Part shown: in pieces, positions 46,994 through 58,835 of the stretch | Numbering within the stretch: position 1 is the stretch's first letter | How the letters are laid out: every line of letters begins with the position of its first letter | Origin: Phytoseiulus persimilis | Taxonomy: Eukaryota > Arthropoda > Arachnida > Mesostigmata > Phytoseiidae | Length of the DNA: 64,000 nucleotides | Reading direction: 5' to 3' | NCBI GenBank assembly: GCA_037576195.1 | Contig: CM075102.1 | Coordinates: 43,458,745 to 43,522,744, forward strand | The notes under the pieces: model-generated | Database searches by the model: none | Told to the model about the DNA's origin: nothing | What the model saw: only the letters and a program-made list of their open reading frames with translations | Position numbers and translations under genes: made by a program

Positions 46994-49702
46994 CGGGTCT
47001 GTGAATATGTGAGTAGACCTTACGCATGACCTCCGCTCTCTAGAGCTCGGAGCAGGCTGTTAAAAATCAACAACGGTATTTCTCGAGGCTGTTCTCACCG
47101 TAGCTGCGACTCACACCTTCGGTATATGCCTGGAAAGAATGGGAGCCATGGAAACTAGTGCGTCAATGTCGAGCTTCGAATTTACTGCTACATCCCCGAC
47201 CTCCCGCTCCGAATGCGGCATCGCAAGCGAATGCGGCCGTGACAGCGCGTGCGATGCGGTCCGTGAAGATCGCTCGGCCGCCGCGTCCGTCGATTGATTG
47301 GAGTACGTGCCAATCGAAACCTGAGTTTCGGAGATCCTACGATCTTCCAATGGAGCCAACGTGATCCATGGGCCTGTTCCGACAAAGGCTTGCGATTCGA
47401 ATTCGGAATCGTCGATTATGTGTTAGCATAAACGCATTCGCTCGGAGCCTAATACTTTTGGAATGAGCAGGAAGTATACAGACTAGATTGAATCAGTTGT
47501 TCTCGATGGGGGGAGCGGAATAAAAAGTTCTCTTCGCAATCTAGATTGCAATCCCGGCGAAAACGTGTATTTGTTCGCTGGATTCCCTCTTGCATTAACC
47601 CTATTCCACCGTCCCGCGTCGTCAATGTCGCCGCCGGCACCCCTGCTGTGGGATGTTCCCAACGGGCACAATCACGCATCTCATTCCTTCTTTGCCCGTA
47701 CGCTCTTCCTCACTTTATTTCATTCTGCGTCTGTGAGTCGGCTGCTGTCCCAGCCCTAGTGCACCTCTTGTTAATCCCGCACTCAGGACTCTAGCAGCAC
47801 CTGGCTCCCTTCACCAAGATTCCTCAGCCTCACCTATCCACCCTGTGTGGTTGGCAGGCTCCTCGACCGGCTGTGCCTGGGCCGGCCTATTCGTCAGCAT
47901 ATGTGTCCGACCACGTTTGGACTGCTGTCCTCATCCTCGTCGCTCTGTAGGCCGAATTCACCGTGTGCGGAGCCTGGAATCCAGGAAGGCAACGCTATTA
48001 CTTCGATGACACGGAAACACTCGGCTCTTGGATGATTGGAGGAGCTGCAAAATATGGATCCTCATATCGCCATCTCCGCGGAGTTTCCTCGACTTCGTGT
48101 TCCTGTGTCGATTCCGCTTGCTAGTTCCTGTGGTCGGCAGCGATGCATGGACTTGCCGATCGTCACGCGTGACCGAATTACTCTGCTGAGCGCAGGCAGG
48201 GAGGGCGGGAAGAGGGACCGAAGGAGAGTGGGACGGGTGGGGAGAGAGAGAGAACAGGGACCCGAGCCGGCGCTGGAGGGAGACGAAACGACGTTCAACT
48301 CGATTTTATTAGCAGACGTAATTCCATTGCTTCCTCAGCGTAATCGGAGCCGCACTTTCTCGCTGCTCTTCTTCGGTCTCTGAACGACTTCAACATTGAC
48401 GGCAGCGGAGTCGTCGATGGCGGCGAAGGCGAGAATAAAAGCAGAAAAAAAAGAATCAAAACGTCTTTGTGTCCACTTGACGTTCGCTAGATGTCAAACG
48501 ATTCGGCTACGTCTTCCGAGCTCGATATTGTACGGGCTTGGTGGGAAATAATTGCCTCTGCCTACGAAGCGACTCTTGAGTCCTCGGAGGTCGGACGATG
48601 GAGTTCCTCATCCAGAATCGCGCCGACTCGAACTTTGCAGACGATTTCAGACGCGAATGGGCTTGCCATCGGGTCGGAGGTTGGTTCTCACTCGCGAGGT
48701 TCGGAGTCGGAGATAAAGTCATTCCTGTCCCGCTCCCTAAAACTCGCGCCAGAATCGCATTAATATTGTACGACGGAGAGAGCGATGTAATCAAGTGGCG
48801 GGATCCGACGGGAGGAAGAGGAGAAGAAGGGGAAAAAAACGCAAACGAGGGTCAAGCATCGGGCTGTGCGACGCCATATGTTGCTCGTTGCAATCCGAAG
48901 GTGATCAGCATCACCTCGACCTCCTCCCCGCCTCATCGTCTTGGTGGGCCGATTTGCCCCAGCCAGCGTTGTTGTTGCATTTATTTATTTATCGCCAAGA
49001 TTGCTGCAGCCGCTTCGCCACGACGCTGCAGGCCTCTCATACCTTTTCAAGTCGCATGCCGTCGCGCCGATTCGCCGTATGGCTTCGCTTCCCTTGCCAG
49101 CTGGCGCGGTTCGGGTCTGAATCACCATCGACCGTTTGATTCCCTTCTGCTCCTGGCTGTCCCCCACGGATAATCCTGGATGGCGACTGTACCCAACCGA
49201 AACATAGAATGTAGATGATGGTAAAAAAACTATGTGAGACAATACAAATACTGTTCCAGTCGAATGGATCTCCCCTTGAGTTGGACGAGAACTGGCTGTT
49301 GGAGGCGGAGGCAAGTCGAGAGATTCCCGGAGATCCAAAGCAATTCCTCAGTCCATAGGAAGTTCCTGCGAGGATATCCAAGTGTGGCCCTTTCGTCAAT
49401 CTGTCGATCTAGAGGCGTCTGCGCCGATGCCTCGCAGTTCTCCTCTTCCAGTCGAGTGCGGCTCTTTGCTTCAAGAGCGGAATGAAAGCGAACAGATAGA
49501 AAAAGCGGGAACTCATCTCAGGGAAAGGGCGACGAACGGGTATGGAGATTCCCGACTCGGATCTGCTCCTTGAGATGCCCTCCCCTCAGTGGGCCGCAGC
49601 GTCGCCATCGTCGTTATCTACGCCGTCTAAAGGTTTCTCGTTCCCCATTCGAGTTTCAACGTCGCTTTGCTACTTAGCTCCGAGATCAAATCACCTTGAT
49701 TT

Positions 49703-49708
49703 TTTATT
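49703..49708 (-). terminator. Possible polyadenylation signal downstream of locus A
   Basis: AATAAA on the minus strand (plus TTTATT), about 435 nt past the locus A stop codon. Position is compatible with a 3' UTR, but the exon candidate at 49754-49826 lies between, so the assignment is uncertain. Confidence 0.2.
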
Positions 49709-49753
49709 TTATCCGATACGTGGACGAATCTCGGATCCGCTGTCATCACTTAC

Positions 49754-49826
49754 CTCTGCAATCGACATGCGGGAATTCGTCGGCCGGATACGCCGCAGAC
49801 ATCAGATACCTGTCGGTTTTCGGTTC
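49754..49826 (-). CDS. Candidate internal exon, unidentified protein
   Basis: On the minus strand the acceptor GGTCGCTCCTCAG precedes and a near-perfect donor AGAG/GTAAGTG follows (GT at plus 49753-49752). The 73 nt read in phase 0 as EPKTDRYLMSAAYPADEFPH, then VDCR and one trailing base. Third positions are mostly G or C. An earlier acceptor could extend it upstream by DVCSATVAPQ. It lies 316 bp beyond the locus A stop on the same strand, so it either belongs to another gene or indicates that locus A has an alternative 3' structure. No family recognised. Confidence 0.38.
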
Positions 49827-50142
49827 CTGAGGAGCGACCGTTGCGCTGCAAACGTCCTACTTCTCATCCAGAGCGCTCCGAAATGAATCAATAAGAACCC
49901 CAGGGCAGAACCGTTAATTTCCGAGCTCGGCTTTGGGATCCGAACTCGTGGAATGCTGCAATATCTTCCGCAGCCCTCACCCGACACGCTTCGCTAGGTT
50001 GCGCTCTCTCGCGAAGTATTCTCAGGTTTCCGCTGTTTGTGCGTCTCTCAGTCGAAGCAACTCGCTCGGTTTCATGGGACTATCGTTCTTAGAGCACCTG
50101 CGTGTCTCCCTATGAAATTTCGCCGTGGAGAGTTGAGGACGC

Positions 50143-51396
50143 TCACTGTTTTTTAGCGGCATTGTGCGCCGGACCGTTCTCGCGAGGGTTCGCTCGTACT
50201 TCGATGTTCTCAATAACGTTGACGTAATGTAACACATATTGATAGGCGATCGAGTGCCGGAGCTCTGCGAATGAACAGGCGGGCGAACGAGCGGTCGTGA
50301 CTCCGTGCGGGGGAAGCTTGATATATGTATCAGTTCCACTCGTCTTCATTGCGTACATCAGCAGCAGGTAGAGAAAATCGAACACCGACTGGAGAGGACG
50401 AGCAACTTTTGATTGCGAAGGAACTCAACTTCGTTTTTCAGAGCTCACCCGGATAACTTCTCCCCCCGAGCCTCCCACACGTGAGCTGGGCTACGGATGA
50501 ACTAAAGAGTTTCAAACTGAGACAAATGAGCTCCGCCGATTCCCCTTTACTCTTTGTAACACTAATTTATGTGTCCCGTGCACCAGCAGCTCTCGTCTCT
50601 CGCTCCGTCTCCTCTGCCTCGCGAATCGCCCACCGCACATGCAGGAAACCTCTCCCATGACGTCTGCGTGCTCAGAGACCCACTACCTCGCAGCCTTCCG
50701 CCCCCGGCGCGAGACAACGTCCCTTCCGGAGAGCATTCCATCAAAACCCAGGTCCAGGGTGACGTTGTTCGAGTTCCGGATGGGATTCCGGAAGCTTTCG
50801 GTAACGGTTTTCGGAGCTAGTTCTGCTAGTTTTTGGTTCCCCTCCACGTTGGATCATTGTGGTCATGATTGATTTCTCTCGGTTTGATCCATCGATCCCG
50901 ATCAGAGCAGACAGCCAGCCAGTCACATGGCAATCCATTGTGATGAAAACGCGAAACGACCTTCTCTTATGTGAGTTCCTTATCAGCTGAGGATGGCGCG
51001 GGTTGACTCCTCTACTCGGTTCGCTCACCAGCGACAAGGCAAACGAGCGAATCCAATGATCTGGGTCTGCCACCAACAACACGGTCTTATCTTTACAGAC
51101 CGTTCCAGCGTCACTGTAACAGCCCAGTGCCTCCGATGCCCTTGCTTGCGGTCTGGGCGGCTGCTACCGAGCGGCGCCAGTGCGACTCCGACTGGTGCTG
51201 CAAGTGACTTCGTCTGCCATGACCATTTGTCAGAGAGAATAACTCAATAAGACTTCGGCCGCTGGTGTCACACAATAGAGGGAACGCCAGTGACGACCAC
51301 GGTGAAAAAGATGAACAAGAGAAAGAGGACGACGGCGCAGCGCGGGAGGTTTCGGCACCGGCCTCCGTCGCCGCTAAGGTGTTCGCAAGAAGCCAT
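50143..51396 (-). CDS. Locus A: candidate five-exon gene for an unidentified membrane-anchored protein
   Basis: Read on the minus strand. Exon 1 (51274-51396) starts MASCEHLSGDGG and continues into a hydrophobic run (CAVVLFLLFIFFTVVVTG), suggesting a signal anchor; it ends at ATT/GTGTGA. Exon 2 (51029 to about 51163) includes CYSDAGTVCKDKTVLLVADP and HWIRSFALSL and ends at CTG/GTGAGC. Exon 3 (50687 to about 50841) includes NPIRNSNNVTLDLGFDGMLS and ends at GCGAG/GTAGTG. Exon 4 (50449-50485, 37 nt) matches its phase and ends at CCGG/GTGAGC. A 60-bp intron with a strong TCCTCTCCAG acceptor leads to exon 5 (50143-50388), which starts SVFDFLYLLLMYAMKTSGTD and ends in TGA. Phases agree at each proposed junction, but the acceptors of exons 2 and 3 are weak. 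No domain is recognised. Confidence 0.42.
50389..50448 (-). other. 60-bp intron of locus A
   Basis: The minus-strand sequence starts GTGAGC after CCGG and ends TGCTCGTCCTCTCCAG. Both ends fit metazoan consensus closely, and removal keeps the upstream and downstream frames in phase 0. This is the best-supported intron in the window. Confidence 0.5.
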
Positions 51397-52041
51397 TGCT
51401 TGTAGAGCGAGGCGTTCAGTCAATTCAGAAAATGTCAGTCGTCCTCTCTTCCCTTCGTCCCCTTCTCCTCTCCCCGTCTCAACACAACCATAGTGGCATC
51501 CGGGAGCAGGACGGGAACCTTCACACCGAATTTGGCCGTACACGCGTCCGCCTGCGCACTGACTTCTCTGCGGGCCGTTGCCGTCGCCGCGGTCCTTCAG
51601 GCAGAAGTTCGGAGGACAATCCGACTGTGCGACAGTCCGCCCGAACTCGGGTCAGGCCGAACTGATCTTTCATGGGGAACGAAAATTCCCTCGACGGCTC
51701 AGAAGCCGTGGGCGGAATCGCCAGCTCGTAGGCTAGGGTCTTTTTTTTTCCGGCTGAACCTCTCAGCCAGCCCTCAGAAGTGTCCCGGAATCACCTTTCG
51801 GTATTGCTTCAGTAACACTCCCTATCGCCTCGCAAATCCCATTGCGGGCGGTGGGCTTGGGTCTTAAGATGGTTAAGATGGCTCGGGTCTACGGCCCGTT
51901 TTCCTGGATGAGTTCGTGGTCTGGCTTCGGTGGGAGGAGACTCAGGTGGCCACCATCGAAACCTCAATGCATTCCACAAGAACCATTCCTTATGTACGGC
52001 CCCAGAGATATTTCGGATCTCCATGGGTTTCCGAATTTTAG

Positions 52042-52230
52042 CTGGAGGTCTCGTGGAGTCTCGAACAAATATTCTAAATAATCCTCACTCTTCCAGGTAA
52101 GCGAATCATCTCTACATAGCACTGGCTGGAGACAAAAGCGCCAAGAAGTACGGTGCCGCGTTGGGAGGAGCTGCGCTGTTCTCAGCGTTTTCCGGGCATA
52201 AAGCTTTCGTAAAACATCCCCGAACGCCGT
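52042..52230 (+). CDS. Candidate exon cluster with juxtaposed splice sites
   Basis: An acceptor TTTCCGAATTTTAG (AG near 52041) and a perfect CAG/GTAAGC donor (GT at 52097-52098) enclose about 55 nt, open as GGLVESRTNILNNPHSS. The same CAG is preceded by a pyrimidine run and so also reads as an acceptor. Shortly after, ATCTCTACATAG is followed by a short open frame, LAGDKSAKKYGAALGGAALF and then HKAFVKHPRTP, ending in TAG near 52231, which looks like a small last exon. The distance from donor to this acceptor is too short for one intron, so the pieces cannot all be used together. The minus strand is also open here. Confidence 0.22.
52081..52104 (+). promoter_or_regulatory. Second juxtaposed 3'/5' splice site (possible recursive-splicing point)
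   Basis: CTCACTCTTCCAG ends at 52096 and GTAAGC starts at 52097, with a branch-like CTAAAT just upstream (about 52075). It has the same arrangement as the site at 21058/21059. Confidence 0.35.
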
Positions 52231-52239
52231 AGACAGCTG

Positions 52240-55200
52240 ATTCGTCGTTGCTGGAAGTCGTTTTTTTGGAGCTAGATTGGTGTTTGGTCCATTGGATCAA
52301 TCGATGATTACTCTGTATACCTAACGACGGAACTCTTCCGTATCGAAAGCTGAAACACATGAGCCGGTCTGGGTGGTACCTGTCATGTTGTCCATCGATG
52401 CAGCCCGCTCGTCTTCGATTGTTCGTTAACTCGAGGGCATCCGCAGCAGAAAACCTCGAACGGACTCAAAGACGAACAGTAAGTCAATCACTGGTCGATG
52501 GATAAACGTCTCGCAGTTACATCTCACTGGATGCTCGACCGAAAGAAGTCGGTCGTTTCCTTCCTCCTGGAGGAAGAGACACAGGAAGGCTGGCTGGCTG
52601 GCAGCCACTATTTGATTAGGTCTCTTTTTCCTCCACCAATAGCTTCGCCAACCCTGGTTTCCGCCTACTTCGTGTTCGTTCGATCAATCAAGGTGTATCT
52701 CACCTTGCTTCCACTCGCCTGCGGTCCTTGCTTCGAAGCCACTGCAACTCCAGGAGCATTCTGCCTCCGCGTGGACGGACTGTTCGAGATGAACGAACCG
52801 TCCGTTGTCCGTGATATTCCCCCTTGAGGAGGAAGGATGTTTTCCGTCCGCGACGTCTTCCTCCCAGCCTTCTTGCTCCGAGGCCTGCAAGTGCATTTAA
52901 TTACAACTAATCAGATGACTTGTTCATCCCGGGAGGCGGACATCCCCGACCAGCGGCCTGTCGTCCACGCATCACCCACCGCCCGGTCGGGGACGCGATC
53001 TCCGCATGCGCTATTGCGTTAACTGATTCCAGAGGTTGTCTCCCACTTCCGTTCGCGGCGGTCCATCCATCCCGTTGGATTTCCGAAAGGTGTCCTCTGG
53101 GATGCGGTTGAGTAGCTTTTTGCTCCGTAGTGTCACCGGGAGCGCTCTCATTCATCACCAGCTGACTCGTGGCCGCCGGTGCTCGTGGGAAAAGACTGCG
53201 GATCCCCGAAGTAGTTTCGTCGAAAACAGAACGCGTCGGAGCATCCGAAGATATTGAAAGGAATCGTTCAGAACGAGTTCACACAGGAATGAATCCTGGG
53301 AGTAACCCGGGGCGGGATTTCGACCGCAGCGTACCCGCTCGACTGTTTTTGCGTCGACTGACGTGACCGTTACCCAGTTGGAAAAATTCCTGAGTTGTCC
53401 TTCTACCACGGTTCACCGTCGATAGCGGAGCTCTGCAGGACGAAGGAACGGCCCAGTGGAAGTAGGCGAATAGTCAACGACTGGAGACTCTGCCTGATAC
53501 GACACGAGTGAGGCGGACTCGATCATGGGGCCTAGTCTCGTCACCAATCAAGGACATGGGCTAGTGAGTCGACGCGGCGACAGACCGCAATCGTGGCGGG
53601 CCTACTTTTTAGCTGAGCTGTAGGTATGAAGCGCTGGGGATCAAAACTGAGGCTCTCCTGAGTAGCCGTGCAGTGTTTCTTCCTCGAATTGCTCCTCAGT
53701 CCTCTTCCTGTCTTTTACCCGCGCGGGCGTCAGTGCTCACTCAAGTTTGACGGGTGAGCCACTTCCTGAGCTCCGGATCTCTTCGAAAGTGTGCCCGTCG
53801 TTCGGTAACCGGACTCCTCCGGCTCCAGGAACGGAACTGAAAAAGGGTACGAAATAGGAGTGATTTGGGATAGGCCGGGAAGCGCCGAGAGTCGGTGGGG
53901 AGGGAGAGTCTGCCGGACTTGGGGCCGAGGTCTAACAAAGCAGAAGAGACCAACGACGGCGATGGGACAAGTCTAATGAAGCAAACTCAACTCAACTACT
54001 TAGAGCATAGACGTTCAGGCGGGGCAGAAGAATAGAACACAGCGCTCCGTGTTGACGTACGAAAATTAGCTTCGCTTCAAGCTGTTCTCTAATAGACCCA
54101 CAACCGGCACACCGTCCAACCGAGCAACCGACAGGGCTTCTGTGCGAGCAGAGACGAGGAAGGTAGGAGATAACCTGGGCTTTCGACAGAGAACCTCCGT
54201 CAGAACTTTGCGTTCGGTTTTGCAAGTCCGTCGTTTGGAGAACTCGAAACATGGTGGTCTCGTCGGAACTCCCGCCGTTTGAGGTCATTGAAATCCTTTG
54301 TATTATCGAGCCTCTCATTCAGAAAGGAAAACCCGCTCGGATGGCAGGGCTCGCGGATCGCCCAGGAGTTCAGTTTGGCTCGGGCAGCGAGAAGAGTGGA
54401 GAAAAAAATCTTGAATACATGAAAACCTAAACCTCCGATGCCGGCTCCTCAAGCGGAACTGGAGCTTTGTGCTTCTTGTAACAGATCAATGATCTGTCTG
54501 GGAGAATGATGTTCTTTGGATGGGTGAGTCCCTTTTTTGTGGGAGCACTTCGTGAAGTTCCGCTTCGGCGAGTTTCCTCTCCACTTTTTAAATGCAAATA
54601 ACCAGCGCAGGCTGTGAGACTCGTGAGCTCCTTATGAATTTCGAATGATGCCCAAGTGCGGTGCCACTAATCACTTTGCTTCGCACTCTGCGTGATCCCG
54701 AAGTTTACACTCCACAGAAAAGCCATTCGCTTCGATGAGGATTCCGGAGCCAGGGTCGTGTCGGGAAGGACTCGGACGCTCTTGACGGTGAGGTCGCCGA
54801 AAACGTCGCAAGCGCCTCGCATCCTTATGACTCCGCAACCGAGCTGGAGTATCTTCCATGGGATGATGGAAATTATCTCATAACACTTCACGAACTGCTC
54901 CCCTTTGTCCTCGGTTCCCCTCGTGGCATCCCTCAAGCAGCCAACGCATTCGTTCCGGTGGTGCTGCCCTCCGCCACCCACCCGGCTGACGGTCTCCTTC
55001 ACTGCTCCTCTGTTCACCCGAACCTTTTCGGTAGAGACTGGCATGGGTTGCTTCCTTGGTTGCTGCAGGGACCGTCTATCTATGCAAATGGTCGGACGGG
55101 CGGTCGGTACCTGTGATCCCAACGGGGAATGAATGGAGGTTTCTGCTCGTGGTGGTGGCCGTTTGCCTCCATCGTCACCAAAGGCACTCGCCGCCAGCGG

Positions 55201-55585
55201 AGACGGAGGAACTTCCCAAGAACGGCGGAGAAAGCAAGAGATTTTCGGGTGAGAGCGTCAGAGTGAACGAGAGGAACAAGAATCGTTTTTGTCTCCCTCA
55301 CAACTAGCCGTGGTAGTTGGTTCAGCCAGACCGGCGAACAGCCGCGAAGCTGGCAGCTCGCAAACGCGGTGGAATTAATGAGAGCGCAGATTTATCTCGT
55401 ACTCTATTTGCAGCCGACTGACGGCGGCGGCGACCGCCGAATGGATGGCGTCAGTGGTGGGAAGGAAGAAACAGTGCAGAGTCGTAGCCGTCGGTCTAGC
55501 TCGCCGACTGAGACCGCGAGAAGGAACCGTCAAACTAAACGAGGTTGTCTAACAGGATGTTCATTTAACTCCTTTCCTCCTCTCC
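52240..55585. other. No supported gene
   Basis: Frames on both strands of up to about 150 codons without paired splice consensus or known motifs. The region around 53500-54660 is especially poor in open frames. No repeats or RNA genes noted. Confidence 0.4.
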
Positions 55586-55591
55586 CCCTAG

Positions 55592-55761
55592 TACCGCCTC
55601 AGACCCATATCAGCGGCAGCAACAACCATCCTCAACCCGAGCCCTATTCCTCTTTGCCTTCGACCTTCTCCCTTGACTGCGTGCCCCAGCCCCGTTCCGG
55701 TTCCCTATCCCCTACCCTCGCAGTCCTTTGTGCGCACCTTGGCAATCTTCGTTCTCTTTGC
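55592..55761 (+). CDS. Candidate proline-rich exon behind a very strong acceptor
   Basis: CATTTAACTCC (branch-like), a long pyrimidine run and CCCCCTAG (AG at 55590-55591) form one of the strongest 3' splice sites in the window. The following 170 nt end at TTTGC/GTAGTA. One frame (two leading bases, 56 codons) is open and contains THISGSNNHPQPEPYSSLPS and LCAHLGNLRSLC; another proline-rich frame is open almost as far. The whole stretch 55555-55880 is pyrimidine-rich on this strand, which weakens the splice-site argument because pyrimidine tracts arise there by composition. No domain recognised. Confidence 0.27.
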
Positions 55762-55769
55762 GTAGTATT

Positions 55770-57730
55770 ATCCCATTCCCATCGATTGCCCCGATTCTCC
55801 CGGAGACCCCCTGCCGCTGCATGACCCCAACTCTCCCCGTGGCCCCTCAGCTCGTTTTCCAGCTTTTTCCCTCGGTTTCCCATCAGACTTCTTCCTCCCT
55901 CAACCTCAGTCGCTCACAAACATGCTCGAAGCTTCGCATTGCCGATTTGGAAGTTCTCTCCCCTCGTCCGACCTCCAATGATTACGGTCGCCATATTCTG
56001 AATAGTTCCCTCCAACATTGCGTCGAGGTGCGTGCAGGAATAAAAAGCCCCGAGATGGTTGCAGCTTCTGTTGTTTTTCCTCAAGGTGGCTACGATTACG
56101 TTGCTCCGAAATGTGCGCGTGAAGCAGCGAGATCGGGTGCGGGGTGAAGCCGCAGGAAGCGACCGAGGGGCTTTGGTGGTCGTTTGGAGCCGAAACTCAA
56201 ATGAAGCTGCTGCGGCTTGAGCACCATCAGCCAGCTCTTCACTGGGCGACGAGGCTTTCGTTGAATTCTCTGAAGCCTTGAGGTTGCAGGAGGGCGAAGA
56301 TTGCACAGATTTGCAGCAGAACATTTCGTGCAAAGGAATTCCTGACGAGATCCGTCGCTACGGCTCGCCTGAGTGCGCCTTCCTGCATATCTTGAGTCAG
56401 TAACACTGATGCCTATATTCACGCTTTTTGGCTCGGCATCCAAACGACCACCACACCCATACAAACTGAGATTACTGGCGCGTCATTCTAACTATCTGGG
56501 AGGCGTCCGCAACTCCAATGCTACAACTGTTTCGAAAATGGGGCCGGCATCCCCAACGGCTTTCGCTCGTCCACGAGGCGACTTCCTCTCACTTCTCGAA
56601 GAGAATGAAATGGAAATAGCAACTTTCGGAAGAATTCTTCGTCCGGGAACGGGAATTAGTTCGGATGCTGAACTTCCAGAAGGAGTGTATCATCAGAGAG
56701 ACGATCTTCCCCTGTGAAATTCCCTCCATGTCTCGCATTCACAATCAGGTGCCGGTGAGCGTTTCCGAAGCCGCCGCTCTGAGCGGAGGTGAGAGCGGGC
56801 TTGCAAACGTTCCCCGCTAATCTGAAATCAATAGACCAATATCTCAATCAGAAAGGACGGTCTGAAGAAGGAAACGAAAGGAACGAGGACCCTAACCACC
56901 GTGCACTCGAGAGAACACGCTGATCCACGTTCCCGGCTTTTCGCCGACCCCAAGTGCAAAAAACTCGGTTCTGAAACCGGAGAGTACACCGTCTCGCAGC
57001 GAAATTCGTTGTTCTCCCTCGGCTCGGGCCTGTGTGAGCCATGGATAGCCTAAACCCGCGGTTTGAAGTATTATGTTCCAATCTGGCTCTGGGATTCCCC
57101 ATCCTTCCGCAATCCGGTCTCAAACAGTTGTCGCCTCAAAAATTGAGCGAGTGCGGTTTGCGTATAGCAGGACGAAATATCCGGGGGCCCTTAGGTCATT
57201 CATCGCAGTGCAACGTATTCGCGGCGTCGGCCATTCCCACCGGTCACCGGGGACATTTCCGCGTCGGACTGGACAAGCAAACGCGAACAAACAAAGAGCA
57301 TTTGTGGAGAATGCCTGATCTCACTTCGAGAACGTTCCAACGGAAATCGAACGCAGACTATCGACGGCCGCGGGAATAAACCTGAGGCTGCGCATGTCTT
57401 CCGCGCATGTCATGCGCAGCCAGAAGCCCACATTGAACTGCCAGCTCAGCAATGCGAAATGCAAGTGAATGCCTCCCGCTGTACAGAGGCACGGGAATTC
57501 GTTCCGAGTGGAAATAAAAGGGAAACATGCCTTCAATCGAGAACGACATTGAAAGCTCGAGTCGCCTGCTCCGCTTTATGGGAAACAGATCGTCTCTTCA
57601 GAGCTTCAAAGACAACATAAGATTCTCAAATAGAACCCGTGTTTACTTTGTGAAAGGAAACACGCGCCGATCGCTCGAACAGGAGAATGTCAGAAGAAAT
57701 TTCGCCAGAAACTGTTCTGACTATGGTTCA
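55770..57730. other. No supported gene
   Basis: Several overlapping frames of up to 139 codons, none with paired splice sites. One hairpin at 57386-57421 is listed separately. Confidence 0.4.
57386..57421. repeat. 11-bp perfect hairpin
   Basis: GGCTGCGCATG (57386-57396) and CATGCGCAGCC (57411-57421) are exact reverse complements around a 14-nt loop that itself repeats CGCATG. It is the longest perfect stem noticed. It is too short for a typical microRNA precursor, and the flanks do not extend the stem. Confidence 0.65.
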
Positions 57731-57738
57731 CTTTTCAG

Positions 57739-57922
57739 TCCTGCTGTAGGAACTTATTACTCATGAAGCACACGCTCGTAATAACCGTGAAACATCCTGC
57801 CAGCAACGAGAGGGTACGTGGGGTTTCTGGGCGGACCCGAGAGGGAATCGGAGGAACCGTCAACCCACGCGGCGCTGAAGGCAACAACGACGATGAGAAT
57901 CACTTTGTGTCACGAACAAAAA
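57739..57922 (+). CDS. Candidate exon, unidentified
   Basis: The acceptor GGTTCACTTTTCAG (AG at 57737-57738) and the donor CAAAAA/GTAAGC (57923) enclose 61 codons in phase 0 plus one base. The peptide includes LLLMKHTLVITVKHPASNER and an acidic NNDDENHF stretch. The same frame stays open to a second consensus donor, GCGAG/GTAAGA at 58174, so the exon may be longer (435 nt) or have alternative ends; the extension reads WSKVVYDVFETSVFVFVYG. An internal ATG at 57763 could serve as a start. No family recognised. Confidence 0.33.
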
Positions 57923-58835
57923 GTAAGCCCGGTCGCAGCAGCCCGCTTCATGCCTTCCTCGTCATTCCGAAAGAAAGTTTGACCATCCGTCGCCTATCGA
58001 TCGATCGGCAAAATCGCTGGTCGAAGGTTGTATACGATGTGTTCGAAACTTCGGTGTTCGTCTTTGTTTATGGCCTTACCACGACGCGAACGAACGCGGC
58101 AGACTGGCGCGCGTGCCAGCAAGATAAGCGAGCGGGCGAGAGTGAATGCGAAACTGCAAAATGCCTGCGCGAGGTAAGAAATGTTCAATTTTCCGCCTGG
58201 ACGCAACCAACCGTTATAAGAATTCCGTTGCCGTATCGTATATGGGAGAGCTTTTATTGCTGGTCGATCCAACGAACACGAGCGAGATGAGGGGAAAAAC
58301 CAGGGCTTCGAGGCCGGGCTCCGGACACGCTCGGCGGAGGGACGAAATAATTAGCATGTTGATGATCCGTCAACTTGACCGTGAGCTGTCAGGCCGCCTT
58401 GAACGACCACGGATTCCCAGTAACGGGATGATATTCACCAAGATTGCAAAGTCCACGAGATGCTTGAGCCATCCCTCCGCGATTGCACAAGCTTGGCTTC
58501 TCAATGACGCCGGTGAGATGGCTCAGCTCGCTTTGGCGAGTCATCCAGTCAGTTAGCTCGCTCGCCTGCTTACCTAATCCCTCAGAAACCGACTCTGGAG
58601 CGAATTGCCCTCATCAGGCCCAGGCTTAGGTAGAGCAAGGGCCCTCGTCACCAGCCTGGCGAGCAAGTTCGCTCGTCGGTTTCAATTCACGTCATCCAAG
58701 CCACTAGCGGAACCAAAAAAAAACTGTTATTCCACCTCTCCCGGCCGTTCTTGTGTAGACGTAACGATAGCGTTGATCATGAAGCTCTGACCGCCATTTA
58801 TCGTCGCTTCCCGATTCATTCCATTCCTCGTCACT

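Larger units (their letters stand above)
42700..49750. other. No well-supported gene; two coding-like frames
   Basis: The plus frame 45962-46612 (216 codons) has a strongly G/C-biased last third (for example SREQLAKERSRLTDEGSLSG) but is almost wholly overlapped by a 182-codon minus frame. The plus frame 48598-49173 starts MEFLIQNRADSNFADDFRRE with a good Kozak context (ACGATGG) and an in-frame stop just upstream; a donor-like GTAATC follows near 48787. Neither matches a known family. The stretch 43724-43749 is A+T-rich. Confidence 0.3.
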
